Assembly: GCA_028752905.1 (NCBI GenBank)
Contig: JAQNBH010000009.1
Coordinates: 31,539,442-31,603,441 of the forward strand
Length of the DNA: 64,000 bases
Reading direction: 5' to 3'
Source of the DNA: Cladorhizidae sp. MBARI D1340-BT2
Lineage: Eukaryota; Porifera; Demospongiae; Poecilosclerida; Cladorhizidae
Shown here: positions 46,501 through 58,000 of the stretch, piece after piece
Position numbering within the stretch: the first letter of the stretch is position 1
How the letters are laid out: every line of letters begins with the position of its first letter
Translations under genes and position numbers: made by a program
Notes under the pieces: generated by a model
The model's database searches: none
Told to the model about the DNA's origin: nothing
What the model saw: the letters and a program-made list of their open reading frames with translations, nothing else

Positions 46501-49500
46501 AGTTTAATTAGCTTTTAAAGGACACATGCACCACTTGTGCATGGCATCTGTACACGTGGGGAGGCTCATTTGGGTGTTTGAATTATAGTGGTTAGTGGGT
46601 GTGGCATGTGCAGTTAGTTCCTCAGAATTATAGGGTTAGTGGGTGTGGCACGTGCAGTTAGTTCAGAATTATAGGGTTAGTGGGTGTGGCATGTGCAGTT
46701 AGTTCCTCAGAATTATAGGGTTAGTGGGTGTGGCATATGCGGTTAGTTCATCGACGTTCCACAGTGACATAGTATTTCACATGTGAGGATGTTGATGTGC
46801 CCATGCCTAGAGATCATGTTGCTAGGCGCTTAGCGAAGCAGGGATAGTGGGAGCTATGATGGAGCTCTGGGTCGGCTGAGGAAGTCGAGCTTAGCCAGGA
46901 GAAGGCAACTAAAACAATATGGAGGAGCCAATGACGTGAGCAGCTAGCCTTGAAAATGCAGAGCTGTTTCTCCATCAGTAGCCAACTTCCTAAGCCTTCG
47001 CTGAAAAGGGCAATTTGCAAATAGCTTAGGTTAGTTCTGATTGTAGTCACTGAAGTTGAGGAGGAAGAATCAACTCGCTCGATGTTTCAGCTAGATGCTC
47101 TAGCCTAAACATCGAGCTGAGTCAATTTATGATGATCATAGGAGAAGTAAATGATCAACTCTGTCAACTGAGTTGGTTTGAGACTTTTACTGACAGCATT
47201 TGTAACATCTACACACACATGCATTGTGGCAACAACTATGTAGTACTCTCTGACTCCAAGCTTTATATACAGGCAGCTTTGCTAGGGGAATAGGTGACTA
47301 CGTAAACTTTCAATCCACAGCTGCTGTAAGACAGTGATGGTTGTCTAATGTGACATGTGCTTCCTACATAGCCCACGTAGGGATCTGTCCCTAGCTTGTG
47401 CATGCAAACCAGGGAGGCACTCCCTGACCTCCAGTTTGTGCATGCACACCAGGGAGGGCAACCCTGTCCTCCAGTTTGTGCATGCACGCCAGGGAGGCAC
47501 CCCTGTCCTCCAGTTAGTGCATGCACGCCAGGGAGGCACCCCTGTCCTCCAGTTAGTGCATGCACACCAGGGAGGCTCCCCTGTCCTCCAGTTAGTGCAT
47601 GCACACCAGGGAGGGCTCCCCTGTCCTCCAGTTTGTGCATGCACACCAGGGAGGGCTCCCCTGTCCTCTAGTTTGTGCATGCATGCCAGGGAGGCACCCC
47701 TGTCCTCCAGTTTGTGCATGCACGCCAGGGAGGCACCTCTGTCCTCCAGTTTGTGCATGCACACCAGGGAGTGCTCCCCTGTCCTCCAGTTAGTGCATGC
47801 ACACCAGGGAGGGCTCCCCTGTCCTCCAGTTTGTGCATGCACACCAGGGAGGGCTCCCCTGTCCTCCAGTTAGTGCATGCACACCAGGGAGGCTCCCCTG
47901 TCCTCCAGTTAGTGTATGCACACCAGGGAGGCACCTCTGTCCTCCAGCTTGTGCATGCACACCAGGGAGGGACTCCCTGTCTTGATGGATGGTTTGACTC
48001 TGGGTTTTTAGAATAAAGTGTTGTCTTACCTGAGGCCAAACCTGCAAGATAATTATATACATATTATATCATAATTCTGATGTCGATCATCGCCTTGATT
48101 CCAGTATCCTATGGTTCATCCCATTTCTACAAGATCTCTGCCGTATATTGGACCCACACTGACTCCCACAATGTATCAGACTTATACAGACTTCTTTGCA
48201 GAGACACTTTCCTCAATCTTGCTCTCCCTAGTAGTTTCCCTTGGCCAGTGCAGGCCAGTCATAATAGAATCCTGCTGCATAGCGATTGTCACACAATATT
48301 CCCTTGGTATTTCACCGTCATCCCTCCTGCTTTCCTGCTCAGACACTTCAGTGTGGCATTAGAAGCCCTACTGGGGCGGGCCACTCCCGAGGCCTCTGCA
48401 AGTGTTGTGGCAGGAAACTAAGCCTACTGGGGCGGGCCACTCCCCGAGGCCTCTGCAAGTGTTGTTGCAGGAAACTAAAGGCCTGTCCACACTACACAAA
48501 AATGGAAACGTTTCAAATCGTTTTCTGAGTCGTTTCCGTTGCAAAACGACTTAAGTCGTTTTGCGCGCGTCCACACTACAGAAATGAACAGCGAAGTCAC
48601 CTGCACGGGACCGCCCACTGCCGTCAAAAATGTCACGCATGCGCGAAACCTAACTGTTAGCTACGTATCGAGTTCTTCTTTTTTTCGTGTGGATGATGGC
48701 CTATCTACAGCTGATGAAGTCTCATGCTGTTCAGAGAAGGAGAAGGAGAGTATTAATGGCAAGGAAGGCCCATGCAAGATCAGTTTTATTTGATATACAC
48801 AGGCAGAGGCTACAAGGGTCAGTTATCTAGCTATAGCTAGCTAGCTACTTGTACACCTTGCTAGCTATAGCTATCAAAAATGTAAAAGCAGTAAAAGCTA
48901 CATAGCTAGCTAGTTTAATAGCTGCATGCCATAGAGATTTTTCTACAGCTTGACAAGCTACCATTCAAAATATATAAAAAGGCAGGCTTACAAATAGCGA
49001 CAGTAGCTAGATAGTCTTTCTATACTTGAAGGTTAGGTTCTTAATCTTCGACCGAAACTGTGCCACATCCTTTCGATCCCAAGTACTGCCAACTGCTGAG
49101 CAACGCGCTCATATACCGTCCTATTACGTTTCGCCCCGTCCAATTCCTTCTGCACGCCCTCCTGCGCCCAGATACTGACCAGAGCCTTAGTTTGATCAAC
49201 CTCCCAACCTCCAGCCATCTTGCGAGCTCGAGCAATAAAAAGTGTTCTATATGATGCGCAATATTTATTACATTCCTCAATTTCTACGTTTTTGAAAACG
49301 TTTACATCCGTCTCAAGTCACCTATTTCGTTGACTCAAAACGTAGTCGTTTAAAGTCGACTCAAAGTTCAAGTCGACTTGTTTTTTGCAGTGTGGACGCG
49401 CAGAAACACTTATGAAACGACTTAAGTCGACTCCAGTGTGCAGTGTGGACAGGCCTTAAGCCTACTGGGGCGGGCCACTCCCGAGGCCTCTGCAAGTGTT

Positions 49501-52500
49501 GTGGCAGGAAACTAAGCCTACTGGGGCGGGCCACTCCCGAGGCCTCTGCAAGTGTTGTGGCAGGAAACTAATCAGTTATTGTTTCAATTGCATGCACATG
49601 CACTATTGGATAGTGTTGACTTGTGTAAATTGCTGCAAACTATCAGTGTTTGGTTAGCTGTGATGGCGCCCCTCCCCCCCCCCCCCCCCTCCCCATGTCA
49701 GGCAACCCCCACAGGAAGTTTGAACACCCCACCCCCCCATGTCAGGCAACCCCCACAGGAAGTTTGAACTTCTCATTCCCAAGATACCAAAATATAAAGA
49801 ACAAGGAAAAAATTGTCGAACTGTTTGCTGTCCTTTCTGGGGCATTAATAGCTACAAGCATGTCATCATTTCAATAAGCTGCAATTTGGTGCAACAATCA
49901 GCTGTGTTAAAGTAAGCAAACAAGTGCTACATAGCGTTAAGTCTGTTAAAGTAAGCAAACAAGTGCTACGTAGCGTTAAGTCTGTTAAAGTAAGCAAACA
50001 AGTGCTACGTAGCGTTAAGTCTGTTAAAGTAAGCAAACAAGTGCTATGTAGCGTTAAGTCCGTTAAAGTAAGCAAACAAGTGCTACATAGCGTTAAGTCT
50101 GTTAAAGTAAGCAAACAAGTGCTATGTAGCGTTAAGTCCGTTAAAGTAAGCAAACAAGTGCTATGTAGCGTTAAGTCTGTTAAAGTAAGCAAACAAGTGC
50201 TACGTAGCGTTAAGTCTGTTAAAGTAAGCAAACAAGTGCTATGTAGTGTTAAGTCCGTTAAAGTAAGCAAACAAGTGCTATGTAGCGTTAAGTCTGTTAA
50301 AGTAAGCAAACAAGTGCTACGTAGCGTTAAGTCTGTTAAAGTAAGCAAACAAGTGCTATGTAGTGTTAAGTCCGTTAAAGTAAGCAAACAAGTGCTATGT
50401 AGCGTTAAGTCTGTTAAAGTAAGCAAACAAGTGCTATGTAGCGTTAAGTCTGTTAAAGTAAGCAAACAAGTGCTATGTAGCGTTAAGTCCGTTAAAGTAA
50501 GCAAACAAGTGCTACGTAGCGTTAAGTCTGTTAAAGTAAAGTAAGCAAACAAGAGCTACATAGCGTTAAGTCTGTTAAAGTAAGCAAACAAGTGCTACAT
50601 AGCGTTAAGTCTGTTAAAGTAAGCAAACAAGTGCTACGTAGCGTTAAGTCTGTTAAAGTAAGCAAACAAGTGCTACGTAGCGTTAAGTCTGTTAAAGTAA
50701 GCAAACAAGTGCTATGTAGTGTTAAGTCCGTTAAAGTAAGCAAACAAGTGCTACGTAGTGTTAAGTCCGTTAAGTAAGCAAACAAGTGCTATGTAGCATA
50801 AAGTCGCGCCATGTCCACATCAACAAAACCTTCAGCCTTCCAGGAGATAGCAGTAGTTTCCTTGAAGCTGATGTACACATAGCTAGCTAAAGTGAAGTCA
50901 ACTTCTTGTCCACAGATACAATAATGTATAGATGTGCCCCCCTCCCCCTCCCCCGGCTGAAGTCACTGTCCATGGTGCAGTCAAGGTCAAAGTTCAATAC
51001 TGTTTATGGTCCATTATATTGATGACCCTTTACCACAGAGAAGTGCAGCACCCATGCAATGCCCAGCATGGAATGGGTTGCCTTCCATCATGTTGTGAAC
51101 CTGCCCTACTCTCTAGTGCAGCACACATGCAATGGCCAGCATGGAATGGGTTGCCTTCCATCATGTTGCAGACGTTCCAACCCCCAGAGATGAAAATTAG
51201 GGAGGCTTTACAAGAACATTCGGTAGATTTTGCGGAGATTTCTCCCAATTCTTGTGTATAGCTATATAGTTGCAGAAACAATGTAAATATTTATTTTAAA
51301 AAGTTAAATATATATAATGATAAAATTCACTTCATCCAACTAGAATAAATTAAAATCAGTGAACAGGTAGCAAAATCAATAGGAGTTGCTCTGAAAGCCG
51401 AACTCCAAATGGAGCACACCGAGATAATAAACCACCGCTCTTGCACACGCGCAGTCGTTAGCTTGTCTGCCGAGATCAAGAAATCATTTCGTGCTTGTGG
51501 CATCACTGTGAAGGTGGACGGGTCTGAAGATGGACAAATTCACTGCCTCAAAGTTGATAAAGTAACAGCTTTAGCTATCCCAGCCATTACTCAAGCTACT
51601 CGCCAGCTGTTGGAAGGAAGTGACAGCGGAGAAGATCCTTGGACGAAGAGGATGAAGAACAGATCGAACATAACGAACTCATTGTAGATTACGATAGTGA
51701 TTAGGAACTCTTGCCGCCAGCCAACTACTGCCTAGCTCAATGTCAATCACAACCACAATGACGCACACAAAAAATGCGCCAGCACAATAGGAAGACAGGC
51801 TTGGCACTGCGCAAGCGCACTGCTTGAATTTGAACTAAATACAAGTCGCAACTTGAACTAAATACAAGTCGCGACTTATATTCGAGTGACTGTAATATAT
51901 ATAACGGAACAGCAACATTGGCTAAACTCGGCAACCGCATAAGTCCGCGTACAACTGCCACAGTCGCGGTGATTGTGGAAGGAAAGAACAACAGTCTGTA
52001 GGATTTGTGATAGTCTATGGATTTGTGTTAGCTGCTAGATTTTTAAAAATCGGGAGAATTTTATGAAAATCGGGAGATCGGGAGATTGGGTCCAAATTCG
52101 GGAGACTCCCGAAAAAATCGGAAGGGTTGGAACGTCTGAATTGTTGTGAACCTGCCCTACTCTCCAGTGCAGCACACATGCAATGCCCAGCATGGAATGG
52201 GTTGCCTCATGTTGTGAACCTGCCCTACTCTCCAGTGCAGCACACATGCAATGCCCAGCATGGAATGGGTTGCCTCATGTTGTGAACCTGCCCTACTCTC
52301 CAGTGCAGCACACATGCAATGCCCAGCATGGAATGGGTTGCCTTCCATCATGTTGTGAACCTGCCCTACTCTCCAGTGCAGCACACATGCAATGCCCAGC
52401 ATGGAATGGGTTGCCTTCCATCATGTTGTGAACCTGCCCTACTCTCCAGTGCAGCACACATGCAATGCCCAGCATGGAATGGGTTGCCTTCCATCATGTT

Positions 52501-55066
52501 GTGAACCTGCCCTACTCTCCAGTGCAGCACACATGCAATGCCCAGCATGTAATGGGTTGCCTCATGTTGTGAACCTGCCTTACTCTCCAGGTGCCCAAGA
52601 GCGATGTTGAAGCCATTGGCAGAGGTGAAATCCATCTGAGTGTCCGGTATTCCTCTGAAAGGAATGGACTGGTAGTGAATGTGCTCGGTGCCAGGAACAT
52701 TGCTGAACAGCTGCACAGTGGAGAGTGCGAGGCCTTCGTTAAATGGTAGGCGTGTGTGCATGGCAATCTGTGTGTGTGGTGAGGTGTGTGCTTGCATGTG
52801 CGTGTGTGTGGTGTGGTGTGTGCTTGCCTGTGACAGCATGCTTTAGTAGAAGATTTAAGGAGGGGGTCAAGCTAGATGTGCTCGGTGCCAGGAACATTGC
52901 TGAACAGCTGCACAGTGGAGAGTGCGAGGCCTTCGTTAAATGGTAGGCGTGTGTGCATGGCAATCTGTGTGTGTGGTGAGGTGTGTGCTTGCATGTGCGT
53001 GTGTGTGGTGTGGTGTGTGCTTGCCTGTGACAGCATGCTTTAGTAGAAGATTTAAGGAGGGGGTCAAGCTAGAGGTCAAATGTTCCGGACCTATAATTAC
53101 AGGGAGGGGTGGAATGTGTGTAGGTATTGGTCAGGTGGTCATGTGAAGTGTTTTTGAATAAAAGCACTTGTGAGTGTAGCTGATATCCACTGATCCACAT
53201 GCCACCGATCCCATACGTAGCTCCTCCCTCTCCCTCCTCCCCATCCTCTGACCTCCAACCTCCCCGACCTCTCCACCCTCCCCATGTTCCCTCCCCATCC
53301 CATTCTCCTCCCATCCTCCTCCCTCCCATCCCCATCCTCCTCCCTCCCCATCATCATCCCTCCTCCCTCCCCATCTTCCCTCCCCATCCTCCTCCATCCT
53401 CCTCCCTCCCATCCTCCTCCCTCCCCATCCTCCTCCATCCTCCTCCCTCCCATCCTCCTCCCTCCCATCCTCCTCCCTCCCATCCTCCTCCCTCCCATCC
53501 TCCTCCCTCCCATCCTCCTCCCTCCCATCCTCCTCCCTCCCATCCTCCTCCCTCCCATCCTCCTCCCTCCCATCCTCCTCCCTCCCATCCTCCCCCCTCC
53601 CCTTCCTCATATGTCATACAATTTTAAATGTTCATTGACATCAAATCTTTTGACATTAAAGACCTCATGCATGGGAGGTGCTCACCCTGCGCTGCAGATG
53701 CACATGCATGTGAGATGCTCACCCTGCGCTGCAGATGCACATGCATGTGAGGTGCTCACCCTGCGCTGCAGATGCACATGCATGTGAGATGCTCACCCTG
53801 CACTGCAGATGCACATGCATGTGAGGTGCTCACCCTGCGCTGCAGATGCACATGCATGTGAGGTGCTCACCCTGCACTGCAGATGCACATGCATGTGAGG
53901 TGCTCACCCTGCACTGCAGATGCACATGCATGGCTGTTTGCTCCACCTACTTGAGATTTTGCATAGCCCGAACAGCTCCAGGCAATGAATGTCGGCTACT
54001 TCTGGATCAAGGCAGGCTGAAACTCACATGTGGGGCTGAGGTAGATGGCAGCCTGATGGCAGGTGAGTTCATCTCCTGAACTCTTGGATATCTTCCTAAG
54101 AACACGGTGTTGTAGAGATAGGTTGTCTTCCTATGAACACGGTTTTGTAGAGATATGTAGGTTGTCTTCCTATGAACACGGTGTTGTAGAGATAGGTTGT
54201 CTTCCTATGAACACGGTGTTGTAGAGATAGGTTGTCTTGCTATGAACACGGTGTTGTAGATTGGCATATAGTTGCTTTAGTTTTGTGTGGCCATTAATGA
54301 AGTGTTGGAGAGCATTGTCAGTTGTGTATGTACACCAACCAACTAGTATGCTGTGTGAAGAACCACCTCCCCTTCCCACACCCCATCCACTCATGTGCTA
54401 GCACTGAACTAACACACAATAAGTAGTGATTCCTGGTCCAGTCTCACCGGGGTTCCATGTGATTCCTGGTCCAGTCTCACCGGGGTACCAGGTGATTCCT
54501 GGTCCAGTCTCACCGGGGTTCCATGTGATTCCTGGTCCAGTCTCACCGGGGTACCAGGTGATTCCTGGTCCAGTCTCACCGGGGTTCCATGTGATTCCTG
54601 GTCCAGTCTCACCAGGGTTCCATGTGATTCATGGTCCAGTCACTGGGGTTCCAGGTGATTCCTGGTCCAGTCTCACCGGGGTTCCATGTGATTCATGGTC
54701 CAGTCTCACAGGGGTTCCATGTGATTCATGGTCCAGTCTCACTGGGGTTCCAGGTGATTCCTGGTCCAGTCTCACCAGGGTTCCATGTGATTCATGGTCC
54801 AGTCTCACTGGGGTTCCAGGTGATTCCTGGTCCAGTCTCACCGGGGTTCCATGTGATTCATGGTCCAGTCTCACCGGGGTTCCAGGTGATTCCTCCTGAT
54901 TCCTGGTCCAGTCTCACAGGGGTTCCAGGTGATTCCTGGTCCAGTCTCACCAGGGTTCCCATGCAGTGCAGGAGTGTGACATAAACTCATTACCTCATCA
55001 TGAATGTGATGATTTAGCGAAAATAGGCCAACAAAGAGTGCATCATTTGAAATGCTATATTTTATA

Positions 55067-55097
<31 letters not shown>

Positions 55098-58000
55098 GCA
55101 CTCTTGTAGTCACTGGATAACCAGGACTCAGAACCTCAAAGAACGGACAAAACTCTCACCGAAAACCAATAATCCAGAATTCAATGAGGTTGGTTTTATA
55201 AAATAATAATAATAATATGTTGTTGTATTTGTTGTTGTTTTTGTTGTTGTTGTTGATGATGATGATGTTTATTCAGCGCTCGTGGTGCTATCAGAAACTC
55301 TGATGTAATGTTTGGTCTGTCCTTCTCGTCTCCTCCTGCCATAAATGCAAGAGGTTGACTTTGGTGCAGCTTGTCTGTAAGCACATGCTCACTGACAGGC
55401 AACTACTTCTCTGCTGCTGGTAGCCTACACATGACAAGTGTCTGTTGTGATGACCTCCTCTCCTGCTTGAGAGCCAGTGCTTCCTTACTGGGGACGAGAC
55501 AGACTCATCATGTCCACATGTGCTCTCCAGGCTGTGCTGTGCAACAGTTTGACCTAGCTAGCTCGCTACATACACATGATCTGTGCCCTGATGTCCACAT
55601 GTGCTCTCCAGGCTGTGCTGTGCAACAGTTTGACCTAGCTAGCTCGCTACCTACACATGATCTGTACTAAGTGATGATGAGTGTATGTTGGCGTGCTTGC
55701 TTGGTGGCGAGCATTGTCTTGCTAGCTGTTGTAAAGCAACCATGCCTGACACACAAAACCATCATTAACCTATTGACCTCTGTAAGCACCTTTAGGCGGA
55801 GATTAGACGTCATTCACACACATGAGAATTAATGAACCGTGCGTGCTAGACACCAGATCTTTGTACTGCACATGCCAAGTAGTAGACTTCTCTATCTTTG
55901 AGGTATAAAACAGTTTGATGGGGTGAGCTCGCAAAATAGAAAACAAATTAAATTCAGACGATCACAACTGAACTGCCTCTGTTTGTGGAAGTCCTTCTCA
56001 GAGGAAAGCTGCAGAGGTGCACATATGCTTGCTGGACTCTTTACAGGTACCTCTGCTTGCCTGGAGGCCCTATGAATCTCTTTGCAGGCACCTCTGCTTG
56101 CCTGGAGGCCCTATGAATCTCTTTACAGGCACCTCTGCTTGCTTGGAGGCCCTATGAATCTCTTTGCAGGCATCTCTGCTTGCCTGTAGGCCCTATGAAT
56201 CTCTTTGCAGGCACCTCTGCTTGCTTGGAGGCCCTATGAATTTCTTTGCAGGCATCTCTGCTTACCTGGAGGCCCTATGAATCTCTTTGCAGGAACCTCT
56301 GCTTGCCTGGAGGCCCTATGAATCTTTTTGCAGGCACCTCTGCTTGCCTGGAGACCCTATGAATCTCTTTGCAGGAACCTCTGCTTGCCTGGAGGCCCTA
56401 TGAATCTCTTTGCAGGCACCTCTGCTTGCCTGGAGTCATCTCTTTGCTTTTTACGTTTGTATTCTATCCAGCCACAATAACAGATGAAATGCAATATTAT
56501 GTGCTATGTGTTAAAAATTAGATAATGATATTCATATTTTGTGGTCAGCATGTAGTCACAAATCCCAGGCAACAATGTTTATCAACAGTAGGGCTATTCA
56601 TCCGACAGTGAGGGATGAGAAAGAGGGCATTTGGGGATGGATTTTTTGCTTCAGTTTCGATGTAGACATACAGTAGTGTGATTGCTTTTGTTTGCTTGCC
56701 TCATTGGGGCTGACTCTTACAGCAGACTTCAGCTTATCCATGAGCATGTGCACTGGATCAGCATCACACTAGCTTATCCATGAGCATGTGCACTGGATCA
56801 GCATCACACTGGCTTATCCATGAGCATGTGCACTGGATCAGCATCACACTAGCTTATCCATGAGCATGTGCACTGGATCAGCATCACGCTAGCTTATCCA
56901 TGAGCATGTGCACTGGATCAGCATCACGCTAGCTTATCCATGAGCATGTACACTGGATCAGCACCACACTGGCTTATCCATGAGCATGTACACTGGATCA
57001 GCATCACACTAGCTTATCCATGAGCATGTGCACTGGATCAGCATCACACTGGCTTATCCATGAGCATGTGCACTGGATCAGCATCACACTAGCTTATCCA
57101 TGAGCATGTGCACTGGATCAGCATCACACTAGCTTATCCATGAGCATGTGCACTGGATCAGCATCACACTGGCTTATCCATGAGCATGTGCACTGGATCA
57201 GCATCACACTAGCTTATCCATGAGCATGTGCACTGGATCAGCATCACACTAGCTTATCCATGAGCATGTGCACTGGATCAGCATCACACTAGCTTATCCA
57301 TGAGCATGTGCACTGGATCAGCACCACACTGGCTTATCCATGAGCATGTGCACTGGATCAGCATCACACTAGCTTATCCATGAGCATGTGCACTGGATCA
57401 GCATCACACTAGCTTATCCATGAGCATGTGCACTGGATCAGCACCACACTGGCTTATCCATGAGCATGTGCACTGGATCAGCATCACACTAGCTTATCCA
57501 TGAGCATGTGCACTGGATCAGCATCACACTAGCTTATCCATGAGCATGTGCACTGGATCAGCATCACACTAGCTTATCCATGAGCATGTGCACTGGATCA
57601 GCATCACACTGGCTTATCCATGAGCATGTGCACTGGATCAGCATCAGACTAGCTTATCCATGAGCATGTGCACTGGATCAGCATCACACTAGCTTATCCA
57701 TGAGCATGTGCACTGGATCAGCATCACACTGGCTTATCCATGAGCATGTGCACTGGATCAGCATCAGACTAGCTTATCCATGAGCATGTGCACTGGACAC
57801 ACTGGGTGGGTGGATAATTAGGAAGGATAATTAGGAAGTCAGCTGTTCAATACAAGCTACTTTAGATTGGACTTATATGCCCCTCCCCTAGACACACGTC
57901 TCCATTGGCATGCCAGAGACTTGTAGGCTTGACACTACTTGACTAATGGAACATGTGTCCTGGTCAAATGTAATGGTACAAGATGTTCACATTATCCTCC

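Larger units (their letters stand above)
43299..52590. other. Intron 11, 9.3 kb, stack of elements and minisatellites
   Basis: In order: Harbinger-type element (43560-44631), (TAG)n (44655-44915), foldback copy 2 (45443-46209), 44-bp repeat (46580-46750), inverted hairpin-repeat copy (47083-47113), 39/40-bp array (47390-47985), and 56-bp repeats split by a second Harbinger-type element (48366-49572). Then come the 39-bp array (49908-50805) and the 73-bp array split by a hAT-like element (51042-52590). No exon is needed here because exons 11 and 12 join in phase 0. Confidence 0.85.
52746..55109. other. Intron 12, minisatellite-rich
   Basis: Contains the exon-12 half duplication, a polypyrimidine array (53220-53605), a 37-bp array (53675-53935), a 35-bp array (54090-54260), a 33-bp array (54427-54960) and a (TTG)n tract (55065-55098). 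No additional exon is needed. Confidence 0.85.

Noticed and set aside
49866..50552. 228-codon minus and 206-codon plus frames with 13-residue repeats
   Set aside because: Artefacts of the 39-bp array (unit divisible by three).
53131..53787. Gly/Arg-rich and Pro-rich frames
   Set aside because: Low-complexity translation of the polypyrimidine array.
53940..54079. Possible C2B exon ([19 protein letters not shown]...) ending at a gtgagt donor
   Set aside because: Its phases do not fit: entering from exon 12 with two carried bases gives a stop, and its exit phase disagrees with exon 13. Exons 12 and 13 join directly in phase and the joined sequence matches the C2 fold length.
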